Assembly (NCBI GenBank): GCA_964651405.1
Contig: CAZYZB010000032.1
Location: 1 to 9,311, forward strand
Length of the DNA: 9,311 nucleotides
Direction of reading: 5' to 3'
Origin: JAWBOD01 sp964651405
GTDB lineage: Archaea > Aenigmatarchaeota > Aenigmatarchaeia > Aenigmatarchaeales > Aenigmatarchaeaceae
Position 1 is the first letter of the stretch. Each line of letters opens with the position of its first letter. Under the pieces are notes generated by a model. It saw only the letters and a list, made by a program, of their open reading frames with translations. It did not search any database and was not told the DNA's origin. Made by a program: the position numbers and the translations under genes. Positions 1 to 5,483 of this stretch are shown piece after piece.

Positions 1-789
1 TTTTAATTTATTTTTAGGAATTTTAGTAATTTGACTTATTTCTTTTATGTCTATTCTAATCAAGTCTTTAACTAGTAATAGGTTGACGTTTGCTAACCTT
101 TCCAAAGAGTCTCCATCAAGCTTTCTAAGCATGGTTATTGGATAAAGCTTGTCTTTTTCTATTAAATATTCCAAACCTTGGTTTGCAGGATAGTTCCACC
201 CTATTAACCGCATGTCTTTGCAATTGGCATATTGAATAGCATCTTCAGAAAATTTTGTATTGCAAACAAGCCAAGGCTGATTAAATTTCCTACAAAAGCC
301 GCTCTTAAATCCATCTTGTAAATCCAAGAACCTTGCATAAGTGTATAGAGCTTCTCTCAGACCTGTGTATATGCCTGGGATATTGTGGTATTTGCATTCT
401 ACCATGTAATTGTCGTCACCCTTAGTCACTATTATGTCAATCTCATGAGAAACGCATTTCCCTCTAATTATTGAATGAACCTTCGTCTCGTAATCATACT
501 CTTTGAAGATTTCTCCAATAAGATGCTCGAATGTGAAGCCTGCTGGCCCAAGTCTAAATATAGCTCCCTTCAAATCATACCTAGTTGCTACTATAGGTTT
601 TTCTTTTTTAAGCAAGGATAACGCTATGTGTAATATATCTCTAGTAGAAATCCCATCATAAGACTTCTTCTCAACCTCTCTAGCAATTTTATTTGCTAGT
701 TCTTCTGATGCGCCAGCCTTCATGCATGTTCTTTTTATTTTTTCAGGATCAAACTTCTCTGTTTCCCCAGAAGCCTTAACTACCCACAT
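1..789 (-). CDS. ATP-cone / Mrr-like restriction endonuclease fold protein (3' end outside window)
   Basis: The reading frame is open from the ATG at 789 to the left edge (263 codons seen, no stop), so the C-terminus is missing. Residues 1-80 match an ATP-cone nucleotide-binding domain: VVKASGETEKFD, a KI..TC..AGAS helix, GISTRDI, and VATRYDLKGAIFRLG. Residues 85-200 look like a PD-(D/E)XK nuclease of the Mrr type, with a helix carrying E88, then HEID (D118), then VECK (E131, K133) as the probable metal and catalytic residues. Residues 215-263 resemble a helix-hairpin-helix-like tail (LDGDSLERLANVNLLLVKDL). The family pattern suggests a DNA-acting nuclease or structure-specific DNA-binding protein gated by nucleotide binding; substrate and role are unknown. 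It lies 34 nt downstream of the tRNA on the same strand, with an AT-rich TATA-like stretch (811-820) about 26 nt before the ATG, so it may be leaderless. No methylase or other restriction partner is visible. Confidence 0.85.
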   Translation of the reverse strand, partial: MWVVKASGETEKFDPEKIKRTCMKAGASEELANKIAREVEKKSYDGISTRDILHIALSLLKKEKPIVATRYDLKGAIFRLGPAGFTFEHLIGEIFKEYDYETKVHSIIRGKCVSHEIDIIVTKGDDNYMVECKYHNIPGIYTGLREALYTYARFLDLQDGFKSGFCRKFNQPWLVCNTKFSEDAIQYANCKDMRLIGWNYPANQGLEYLIEKDKLYPITMLRKLDGDSLERLANVNLLLVKDLIRIDIKEISQITKIPKNKLK

Positions 790-810
790 GTTATGAGAAT
801 TGTTTTTTAT

Positions 811-820
811 TATTAATAAA
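811..820 (-). promoter_or_regulatory. probable TATA box of the ATP-cone endonuclease gene
   Basis: On the minus strand this reads TTTATTAATA and is centred about 26 nt before the ATG at 789, the usual archaeal distance for a leaderless transcript. It sits in the short gap after the tRNA, so the gene can be transcribed separately or as read-through from the tRNA. Confidence 0.45.
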
Positions 821-823
821 TTG

Positions 824-910
824 TAGCCCCAGCAGGATTCGAACCTACGTTCCGAGGTTTCTCTCGAAATGACCAGAGCCTCGTGTCCTTGGCCGCTAGA
901 CGACAGGGCT
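824..910 (-). tRNA. tRNA-Gln (anticodon CUG) with a 14-nt intron
   Basis: The minus strand folds into a full cloverleaf. The acceptor AGCCCTG (904-910) pairs with TGGGGCT (825-831) with two G-U pairs, and the discriminator is A (824). The D stem is GTCT/GGAC with a 9-nt loop, the anticodon stem is CGAGG (879-883) with CCTCG (853-857), the variable region is GAAC, and the T arm is GTAGG-TTCGAAT-CCTGC (832-848). The anticodon loop as encoded is 21 nt. Removing a 14-nt intron (859-872) gives a normal 7-nt loop CTCTGGA with anticodon CTG (874-876). The A1-U72 pair and A73 fit archaeal glutamine tRNA, which is charged through Glu-tRNA(Gln) amidation. The mature tRNA would be 73 nt. CCA is not encoded; the flank reads CAA. 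A TATA-like AT-rich stretch lies just upstream (911-946). Confidence 0.93.
859..872 (-). other. tRNA-Gln intron with canonical bulge-helix-bulge
   Basis: The intron reads TCATTTCGAGAGAA and lies between tRNA positions 37 and 38, the commonest archaeal intron site. Exon bases CTCT (875-878) pair with intron AGAG to form the 4-bp central helix. The flanking 3-nt bulges are GGT and AAA, giving cuts GG^T and AA^A. The intron-side terminal hairpin is only one C-G pair closing a 5-nt loop, so this is close to a minimal substrate for tRNA-splicing endonuclease. Confidence 0.88.
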
Positions 911-946
911 ATCTATTATAATTCTATAATTCCATTGTTTAAGAAA

Positions 947-1276
947 TTATTCAACCTTTATTAAATTGCACTCTATATCAACTTCAACAAAATGATGGGC
1001 CTTCCCTTCTCTGAATTCTAAGCATTGATTTTCTACATTGTTATCAATTGTTTGTCTAGGCGAATGTGCAATATCACAGACCCAGTCATTTATGTTCCAC
1101 TTAACATTACTATCTGACAGACAAGGTCCATTAGTATAATTTAAATTTTGAATGTTGTCTTTGCATAGTTTAAGACAAGAAAATACTGCTTGTTGTCTAT
1201 CATCCTGATTTGAATGAGTTGGTTGAGTACATAAGCTAAAAGAAACTAACAGAATAATTAATAGCGCTAATTTCAT
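947..1276 (-). CDS. small secreted cysteine-rich protein, function unknown
   Basis: The 109-aa product has an N-terminal signal peptide: a Lys followed by a hydrophobic run (LALLIILLVSFSL), with a Cys right after it. That Cys is not in a good lipobox, so a lipoprotein is possible but unproven. The exported part has six Cys in the spacing C-x3-C-x13-C-x14-C-x17-C-x17-C, which would suit three disulfides, and conserved-looking motifs NGPCL, NDWVCDIAHSPRQ, NQC and HHFVEVD. The DWVCD.AHSPR..DN pattern looks to me like an uncharacterised archaeal family; this is recollection, not a search. I chose the ATG at 1276, because AGTGAT (1280-1285) lies exactly 3 nt before it, as at other genes here; a TTG at 1279 would add one residue. 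The gene begins 4 nt after the DJ-1 stop and the ribosome site overlaps that stop, so the two are probably translationally coupled. No function can be assigned. Confidence 0.85.
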   Translation of the reverse strand: MKLALLIILLVSFSLCTQPTHSNQDDRQQAVFSCLKLCKDNIQNLNYTNGPCLSDSNVKWNINDWVCDIAHSPRQTIDNNVENQCLEFREGKAHHFVEVDIECNLIKVE

Positions 1277-1279
1277 CAA

Positions 1280-1285
1280 ATCACT
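1280..1285 (-). promoter_or_regulatory. Shine-Dalgarno AGTGAT setting the start of the Cys-rich secreted protein
   Basis: AGTGAT pairs with the archaeal 16S tail AUCACC and is followed by exactly three bases and the ATG at 1276. The TGA inside it is the stop codon of the upstream DJ-1 gene, a compact coupling arrangement. Confidence 0.6.
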
Positions 1286-1787
1286 TCAAAGCCTCTGCAA
1301 TTTTCTTTCCAAACTCTTTTGCAGCTAAGGGACCGTTAGCAGTTATTATCTTTCCGTCTTGTTCAACTGATTTTCCTGTATAAGTTCCAGTAGCATTTAT
1401 ATTTTCTCTTTCAGAACCAAAGCAGGTAGCTTTTTTACCAGCTAGAATGCCGGCATTTGCCAATATAGAAGGTGCAATGCAAATAGCCCCTATAACCTTT
1501 CCATTTTTGTTGAATTCCCTCGCCAAGTTTAATGCTTGCTGGTTATCGAAATAAACTTTTGTACCAGAACCGCCAACAAACACTATTGCATCAAAGTCCT
1601 TTGAGTTGACTTCATAGATTGTCTTGTCTGGTTTAACTATTTTTCCAAACGAACTTTTAGAAGGCTGGCCAGTAGAATTAACAACTGTAATCTTATTTCC
1701 AACGTCTTCTAGAATTTTCCTAGTCTCAAAATACTCCTCATCCCTAAAATCCACGGGCGCAATTACCATCAAAACCTTTTTGTTCAT
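1281..1787 (-). CDS. DJ-1/PfpI family protein (class I glutamine amidotransferase-like)
   Basis: The 168-aa single-domain protein fits the usual length of the PfpI/DJ-1 family. It shows a first strand KKVLMVIAPVDF followed by the EEY helix (E17/E18, the conserved acidic residue next to the nucleophile), VFVGGSG at 69-75, and the nucleophile elbow GAICIAP with Cys103. In PfpI-type proteases the Cys is followed by His; here it is Ile, as in several DJ-1-like chaperone, deglycase or stress proteins, so classical peptidase activity is not supported. A cytoplasmic protein-quality or oxidative/glycation-stress role is the family-based guess. An AT-rich TATA-like box at about 1806-1816 lies 24 nt before the ATG and no ribosome site is seen, so the mRNA is probably leaderless. 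It is the first gene of a two-gene unit with the secreted Cys-rich protein and is divergent from the gene at 1857. Confidence 0.93.
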   Translation of the reverse strand: MNKKVLMVIAPVDFRDEEYFETRKILEDVGNKITVVNSTGQPSKSSFGKIVKPDKTIYEVNSKDFDAIVFVGGSGTKVYFDNQQALNLAREFNKNGKVIGAICIAPSILANAGILAGKKATCFGSERENINATGTYTGKSVEQDGKIITANGPLAAKEFGKKIAEALK

Positions 1788-1856
1788 AAGAAGTATTTTG
1801 CTTGTTAAATTAATAAATAAATAGTTGTCGTTTCAATTAATTTACACGGTGATTAG
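1788..1856. promoter_or_regulatory. divergent promoter region, DJ-1 (minus) and 144-aa gene (plus)
   Basis: This 69-bp spacer separates two divergent starts. The AT-rich core 1805-1824 can serve as TATA box in both directions: about 24 nt before the minus-strand ATG (leaderless) and about 40 nt before the plus-strand ATG, leaving a short leader with GGTGAT (1848-1853) three bases before the ATG. TAAATTAAT (1806-1814) and ATTAATTTA (1836-1844) form an AT-only inverted repeat that may be chance. Confidence 0.6.
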
Positions 1857-2291
1857 ATGCCAGTAATAGGAATAAACATAAAATCTGTAGATGCAAAGAA
1901 ACATGAAGAAGTGACAGGCGCAGTAAAGGTAAATAGCAATACAGTCATAAAGGAAATAAAAGAGCAAGACTTACCCGCTTTAAAGCAAAAAAGTTTGACT
2001 ATCGGTTTTGAATTTAAGACAGAATATCTGGATGATAAGAAAAAACCTATGGCAGAAATTATTATTGGTGGAGATGCTCTTTTTATAGACGAACAACTTG
2101 AAAAAATCATAAAGGATTGGAAAAAAGATAAAAAACTTTCTGATGAAGTTAACCTTCAGGTCATAAATGCTGTATTAAGAAGAAGCATAATCAGAGCTTT
2201 AAGCTTAAGCGAAGAACTACAACTACCACCTCCAATTGCACTACCATTTGCAAAAAAGAATCAAGAAGAAGATAGTAAATATATTGGTTAA
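1857..2291 (+). CDS. conserved archaeal protein, possible SecB-like fold
   Basis: This 144-aa soluble protein has no signal peptide or membrane segment. The first half is predicted beta-rich with alternating strands (VIGINIKSVDAKK, GAVKVNSNTVIKEI, LTIGFEFKTEYL, AEIIIGGDALFI). An amphipathic helix with LRRSIIRAL then leads into a proline-rich tail LQLPPPIALPFAKK. The order strands, long helix, then a PP-x-hydrophobic-LP tail recalls the SecB export chaperone, whose helix is followed by a similar FPPL..P segment, so an archaeal SecB-like chaperone is possible; this is inference from architecture only. The family itself looks widespread in archaea from memory. The start is well supported by GGTGAT three bases before the ATG. 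It is followed after 57 nt by the DHH gene, which has its own TATA-like box. Confidence 0.82.
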   Translation: MPVIGINIKSVDAKKHEEVTGAVKVNSNTVIKEIKEQDLPALKQKSLTIGFEFKTEYLDDKKKPMAEIIIGGDALFIDEQLEKIIKDWKKDKKLSDEVNLQVINAVLRRSIIRALSLSEELQLPPPIALPFAKKNQEEDSKYIG

Positions 2292-2315
2292 TGCCAAAAC
2301 GCTTCTGTAAAAAGA

Positions 2316-2326
2316 TTTATATTTTA
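2316..2326 (+). promoter_or_regulatory. probable TATA box of the DHH phosphoesterase gene
   Basis: TTTATATTTTA is centred about 28 nt before the ATG at 2349, with no ribosome binding site between, which suggests a leaderless transcript independent of the preceding gene. Confidence 0.55.
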
Positions 2327-2348
2327 TTATAGAAATTCATATATCTTT

Positions 2349-3449
2349 ATGATAGATAAAGCTGCAGAATTTATAAAAAATTGCAGTGAAAACACTGCAA
2401 TAATATATGATATTGACGGAGATAGCATCGGCTCTGCAGTTCTAATTGCCAAGGCAATAGAAAGATTATTTAGCTATGTTCCTTCAGCATTCATAATAAA
2501 CCACGAGCTATTTACGGTTGACAAAGGGATCTACAAGGAAATCATTGACAAAAAAATAAAAAACATCATAATTGTTGATATTGCGATAGATGAAAATCCT
2601 GAGTATATTTTAAAAATTGATAAAAAAGTAAAGATTCTAGTCATTGACCATCACCAGATTCATAGAGACTTGAACAAGTTTAGTAATATTGTTTATGTAA
2701 ATCCTTATTTCTGGAAATCTAAAGTAGAACCTGTAAAGTATTGCACTAGCAAGATTACTTATGACATCTGCAGCAGAGTAACTGATGTAGAGGATCTAGC
2801 TTGGCTGTCTGGATTAGGAATAATAAACGATTATTGTGGAGAACAATGGAAAGATTTTCTTGATAAGATATATGAAAAGTATCCTATTTTAAAAAAAGGC
2901 AAAGAGCCCTATTCATTCGAATCTAATTTTGGCCTAATAGACCATATTGTGACAGCTGGCTATTACCACTCCGGATTAAGAGGAGGTAAAATCGCATATG
3001 AAGCCTGTTTAGAAGCATCTTCACCAATAGATTTGTTAGAAGCCAGAACACATAAAGCAAAAACATTGATGGAATTCTATGTAGAGGTCCAAGAAGAGCT
3101 AGATAAAGTTATAAGCAACTGGAAAAAATATGCTGAAGTTCACGAAGATAAGAAACTGGTTTTCTTAGAATTAAAAACAAGATTTGCAATAAAATCACCT
3201 GTATCAACCATGCTTGGCATTAGAAATCCTAACTACACTTTCGTAATATTTAGGGAAAAGGGGAATTTTATTCAAATAAGCCTGAGAAGGGAAGATGGAA
3301 AAGTTGACTGCGGCAAGCTTGCTGAATCTGCAACTAAAAATCTTGAAAATGCAAACGGCGGAGGTCATGCTCCTGCTGCTGGAGCTTTTATAATGGCTAA
3401 GGACTTAGAAAAGTTTAAAGAAAACGTTATAAAATATATAAGAGATTAA
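2349..3449 (+). CDS. DHH/DHHA1 family phosphoesterase (RecJ-like nuclease)
   Basis: The 366-aa protein has the full set of DHH-superfamily motifs. These are DIDGDSIGSA (D21, D23, D25) near the N-terminus, IIIVDIAID with D77, the name-giving DHH at 100-102 (VIDHHQIH), and IINDY with D161. The C-terminal DHHA1 domain carries GGGHAPAAGA at 337-346. These residues bind two metal ions, usually Mn, and hydrolyse phosphodiester bonds. Family members include RecJ exonuclease, archaeal GINS-associated nuclease (GAN/RecJ), NrnA-type nanoRNase/pAp phosphatase and cyclic-dinucleotide phosphodiesterases. The length and single DHH-DHHA1 layout do not separate these, so a single- or short-strand nucleic acid exonuclease is the safest call. 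No transmembrane or extra DNA-binding domain is seen. It precedes a DNA glycosylase gene, but each has its own promoter, so shared repair work is only suggested. Confidence 0.92.
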   Translation: MIDKAAEFIKNCSENTAIIYDIDGDSIGSAVLIAKAIERLFSYVPSAFIINHELFTVDKGIYKEIIDKKIKNIIIVDIAIDENPEYILKIDKKVKILVIDHHQIHRDLNKFSNIVYVNPYFWKSKVEPVKYCTSKITYDICSRVTDVEDLAWLSGLGIINDYCGEQWKDFLDKIYEKYPILKKGKEPYSFESNFGLIDHIVTAGYYHSGLRGGKIAYEACLEASSPIDLLEARTHKAKTLMEFYVEVQEELDKVISNWKKYAEVHEDKKLVFLELKTRFAIKSPVSTMLGIRNPNYTFVIFREKGNFIQISLRREDGKVDCGKLAESATKNLENANGGGHAPAAGAFIMAKDLEKFKENVIKYIRD

Positions 3450-3492
3450 AATATAAGATTTTATGAAATTTATGAAAATCCAGAACTTTGTC

Positions 3493-3509
3493 TTATAAAA
3501 ATATAAACC
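3493..3509 (+). promoter_or_regulatory. probable TATA box of the DNA glycosylase gene
   Basis: The AT-rich stretch TTATAAAAATATAAACC ends about 20 nt and is centred about 28 nt before the ATG at 3529; no GGTGAT-type site follows, so initiation is probably leaderless. Confidence 0.6.
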
Positions 3510-3528
3510 TTGATATTAAAATAATTTA

Positions 3529-4098
3529 ATGAAACTTAATAGAGATTTTTATTCGAGGAATACTGAAACTGTCGCTAAGGAACTTTTAGGAAAGACTCTT
3601 GTGCATAAAACAAAGGAAGGAATATGCAAAGGAAAGATAGTTGAGACTGAAGCATATTTTGGGGATAAGGATCCTGCTTCTCATGCATACAGAAAGAGGA
3701 CTAAAAGGAATTTCTTAATGTTCGAAAAACCTGGAAAAGCATATGTTTATTTCTGTTATGGAAATCACTGGCTATTTAACATAGTTGCAAAGGAAAGCAA
3801 GGTTCCTGGAGCAGTACTGATAAGAGCATTGGAACCTTTGAAAGGAATTGAAATCATGAAAAAAAGGAGAGGAACTAACGAAATTAAGGAACTTACAAAC
3901 GGCCCAGGAAAATTGACCATGGCATTAGGAATAGAAAAAGACCAGAATGGATTAGACTTGATTGGAGATATACTATTTTTAGAAAACTCTAATGAAAAGT
4001 TTGAGATAGTTAAAGCAAAAAGAATAGGAATTAATAAAGGAAAATCTAAACTTTTGAGATTTTACATTAAAAACAACGAGTTTGTATCTAGAAGATAG
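3529..4098 (+). CDS. mpg: 3-methyladenine (alkyladenine) DNA glycosylase, AAG/MPG family
   Basis: This monofunctional base-excision repair glycosylase flips out and removes alkylated or deaminated purines (3-methyladenine, 7-methylguanine, hypoxanthine in studied relatives). The 189-aa length matches the bacterial/archaeal short form. Motifs align residue by residue with human AAG: IVETEAYFG contains E41 (the catalytic Glu125 equivalent), and SHAY contains H52 (His136). YVYFCYG gives Y77, the intercalating Tyr162 equivalent, followed by N84 (Asn169). LIRALEPL has R99 (Arg182). NGPGKLTMALGI and the C-terminal RIGINKGKSKLLRFYI complete the domain. No key residue is missing. It stands alone behind its own TATA-like box, 79 nt after the DHH phosphoesterase, and ends before a T-rich stretch, so it is probably a single-gene transcript. 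The symbol is the usual family name; naming in archaea varies. Confidence 0.96.
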   Translation: MKLNRDFYSRNTETVAKELLGKTLVHKTKEGICKGKIVETEAYFGDKDPASHAYRKRTKRNFLMFEKPGKAYVYFCYGNHWLFNIVAKESKVPGAVLIRALEPLKGIEIMKKRRGTNEIKELTNGPGKLTMALGIEKDQNGLDLIGDILFLENSNEKFEIVKAKRIGINKGKSKLLRFYIKNNEFVSRR

Positions 4099-4129
4099 AA
4101 AAATTTTATCAACTGCATCATTTATTATA

Positions 4130-4134
4130 TTTTT
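4130..4134 (+). terminator. T-run, possible archaeal terminator of the glycosylase gene
   Basis: A T5 run in a very T-rich stretch lies about 32 nt after the stop codon. Archaeal intrinsic termination needs only oligo-T on the coding strand; the AT-rich background makes this a weak call. Confidence 0.3.
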
Positions 4135-4154
4135 ACTTATATAATTTTAGATAG

Positions 4155-4200
4155 TTTTAAATACAACTTTCAAGCAATTATTTTCTACATTTATGGTGAA
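4155..4200 (+). promoter_or_regulatory. promoter and Shine-Dalgarno of the zinc-ribbon gene
   Basis: A TATA-like TTTTAAATAC (4155-4164) predicts a start near 4186 and a leader of about 18 nt. GGTGAA (4195-4200) sits exactly three bases before the ATG at 4204, the same spacing as at 1857 and 5149, and this fixes the start. Confidence 0.55.
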
Positions 4201-4203
4201 AAA

Positions 4204-4368
4204 ATGAATAAATTTAATAAGATATGTGAAAAGAGAGGAATGGTTTGGTTAAACTTTAATAGATCCTGCCCAAAGTGCAACTCTTATATTCCGAAATATA
4301 AAAGAGTCTGCCCTGAGTGTGGAGCCTATATTAAGAACGTTCAAGGAAAAGTTTTTAGTGCAAAGTAA
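4204..4368 (+). CDS. 54-aa zinc-ribbon protein
   Basis: A short gene of 54 codons encodes a small basic protein. It has two CPxC knuckles, C22-P-K-C25 and C36-P-E-C39, separated by ten residues (NSYIPKYKRV), which is a classic four-cysteine zinc ribbon. An extra Cys8 lies in the N-terminal arm. Lys and Arg are abundant throughout, so binding to nucleic acid or to a larger machine (ribosome, RNA polymerase) is plausible; many archaeal zinc ribbons of this size are accessory or regulatory proteins. The start is supported by GGTGAA three bases upstream and a TATA-like box, and the stop TAA is followed by a T6 run. It sits between the glycosylase and a convergent methyltransferase gene and appears to be its own transcript. 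The target is unknown. Confidence 0.82.
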   Translation: MNKFNKICEKRGMVWLNFNRSCPKCNSYIPKYKRVCPECGAYIKNVQGKVFSAK

Positions 4369-4383
4369 TTTGATTTTTTCTTA
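4369..4383 (+). terminator. oligo-T terminator after the zinc-ribbon gene
   Basis: A T6 run (4374-4379) inside a T-rich stretch begins directly after the TAA stop, in the 69-nt gap before the convergent methyltransferase gene. This fits archaeal oligo-T termination; no hairpin is seen. Confidence 0.45.
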
Positions 4384-4437
4384 CACTCAAATATATAACA
4401 GCCTTGATTTCGTGTGGAACTAGTTTTATTGATACGA

Positions 4438-5091
4438 TTAGACTTTTTTACATTCAACATAGATAATATCTTTTGTTTCTGGTGGAAACCCTTTATCGTC
4501 TAAATCTTTTGTTGTATAGGTAGTCATTTCTTTAATAACAAGTCCTCGACCTTCAATTAATTTTTTAACATCCTGCTCATCAAAAACTGAAACAGACGTG
4601 AGTGTTTCCAAATTAAATGCCAAATTGCCTTTTACTTCAAAGCCACTTTTCTCTGCATAATTTTTATGTTGAAATGTTAATGTCATTCTACCTTCTTTTT
4701 TAAGAACTCTTTTAAGTTCTTCTAAAACTTCTTTATAAGAATTATTTGTATGCTTAATTGTTTCTATACATATGACATTATCAAAAGAATTATCAGTAAA
4801 TGGAATATTTTGAGCTCTTCCTTGAGCTAGATCAATATTTTGCAACTTTTTATTCCTTCTTTTAGCTCTATCTAAAACAAATTTAGAGATATCCAAACCA
4901 ATCAAGTTTTTAGCACTAGCTTTTTGTTGGTCAGAAAAGCAGCCCAAATCCGAACAGCCAACGTCAAGGACATTTCCTTCAAGGTTTCCTAATTTTTTAT
5001 AAAAAGCCAAACCATATATAGGCAGATAACTCTCAAACCTTTCTTCTTCATCATATCTAGAGTCCCATAATCTCATATCTTCTAAGCTCAT
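4438..5091 (-). CDS. class I SAM-dependent methyltransferase
   Basis: The 217-aa protein has a Rossmann-fold methyltransferase core of the Methyltransf_11 type. Motif I is VLDVGCSDLG (41-50), which binds the SAM methionine part. GLDIS (65-69, D67) supplies the acidic residue for the ribose, AQNIPF (93-98) is the loop before motif IV, and FDNVICIETIKH (103-114) is the post-motif strand. A helix LEELKRVLKKEGRM (124-137) follows. The N-terminal MRLWDSRYDEEERF region is the usual cap that recognises the substrate. The substrate cannot be told; relatives act on small molecules, lipids, sugars or proteins. The TATA-like TTTAAATA (5113-5120) centred 25 nt before the ATG, with no ribosome site, suggests a leaderless mRNA. 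It is divergent from the frameshifted Cys-rich gene and convergent with the zinc-ribbon gene, so no operon partner informs its role. Confidence 0.9.
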   Translation of the reverse strand: MSLEDMRLWDSRYDEEERFESYLPIYGLAFYKKLGNLEGNVLDVGCSDLGCFSDQQKASAKNLIGLDISKFVLDRAKRRNKKLQNIDLAQGRAQNIPFTDNSFDNVICIETIKHTNNSYKEVLEELKRVLKKEGRMTLTFQHKNYAEKSGFEVKGNLAFNLETLTSVSVFDEQDVKKLIEGRGLVIKEMTTYTTKDLDDKGFPPETKDIIYVECKKV

Positions 5092-5148
5092 AAAAGTAAT
5101 TCAAGTTAAACATTTAAATATTTACTGTAAAGTAGTAATAGTGATAAA
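5092..5148. promoter_or_regulatory. divergent promoter, methyltransferase (minus) and Cys-rich gene (plus)
   Basis: The AT block at 5113-5124 (TTTAAATATTTA) is nearly palindromic and can serve as TATA box in both directions, 25 nt before the minus-strand ATG and about 31 nt before the plus-strand ATG at 5149. AGTGAT (5140-5145) stands three bases before the plus-strand ATG. Confidence 0.5.
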
Positions 5149-5435
5149 ATGGCTAATAAACAGCTAAAAATGGAAGAGCTGACAATAAATACATACTAAA
5201 GCCTGTTGTAAGAATTTCTACAGAGTTTGAACCTCAACCCAAAAAGTCAGAATTAGAAAAAGCATGCACTGATTCAGGTGGAACTGTTACAACTATGAGT
5301 TGCTGTAAATCAGCTGAAGGTTTCCCAAATACTTGTTTGATTGGAGCATGCGGATGCTCTTTAGAAAACAGCCATGAAGTAAAAGCTTGTGATTGCGACG
5401 AAGGAAAATGCTGGAACGACACTAAGTGCACTTAG
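5149..5435 (+). pseudogene. ten-cysteine protein gene with a one-base frameshift
   Basis: AGTGAT three bases upstream marks the ATG at 5149 as a real start, but its frame ends after 16 codons (MANKQLKMEELTINTY, stop TAA 5197-5199). The frame one base back is open from 5160 to the TAG at 5433-5435 with no ATG, GTG or TTG before 5295. It encodes a striking Cys-rich domain with ten Cys, including SCCKS, NTCLIGACGC, SHEVKACDCDEGKC and a C-terminal TKC. Adding one A to the A5 run at 5166-5170 would fuse both parts into a 95-aa protein. The fused product has no signal peptide, so metal binding or an intracellular Cys-rich scaffold is as likely as disulfides. From memory, CLIGACGC...SHEV..CDCGEGKC occurs in other uncharacterised archaeal small proteins. 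The cause may be a real mutation, a homopolymer sequencing error, or slippage. The intact Cys pattern argues that the lesion is recent or an artefact. Confidence 0.72.
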
Positions 5436-5483
5436 ATTTTATAAATAAAGAAAGCTATTACCTTAGCATGGCAGACAAAGGCA

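Noticed and set aside
824..910. Reading the TTTCGA in the middle of the tRNA as a tRNA-Glu anticodon loop
   Set aside because: The stems needed around it do not pair, while the Gln(CUG) reading gives a complete cloverleaf, A1-U72 and a perfect bulge-helix-bulge.
1624..1824. 66-aa plus-strand frame
   Set aside because: It lies almost wholly antisense to the well-supported DJ-1 gene and shows no domain or start signal.
1806..1844. 9-bp AT-only inverted repeat in the DJ-1 divergent promoter
   Set aside because: It contains only A and T and lies in TATA-box sequence, so chance similarity is likely; noted in the promoter entry but not claimed as an operator.
1853..2110. 85-aa minus-strand frame
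   Set aside because: Antisense to the 144-aa archaeal gene, which has a clear ribosome site; Ser/Phe-rich composition is typical of an antisense shadow.
4193..4207. Four-codon upstream reading frame (MVKK) overlapping the zinc-ribbon start
   Set aside because: It arises from the GGTGA ribosome site itself and the leader is very short; probably accidental.
5234..5431. 65-aa minus-strand frame
   Set aside because: Antisense to the Cys-rich domain; composition rich in Ser, Phe and His with no motif, whereas the plus strand has ordered Cys.
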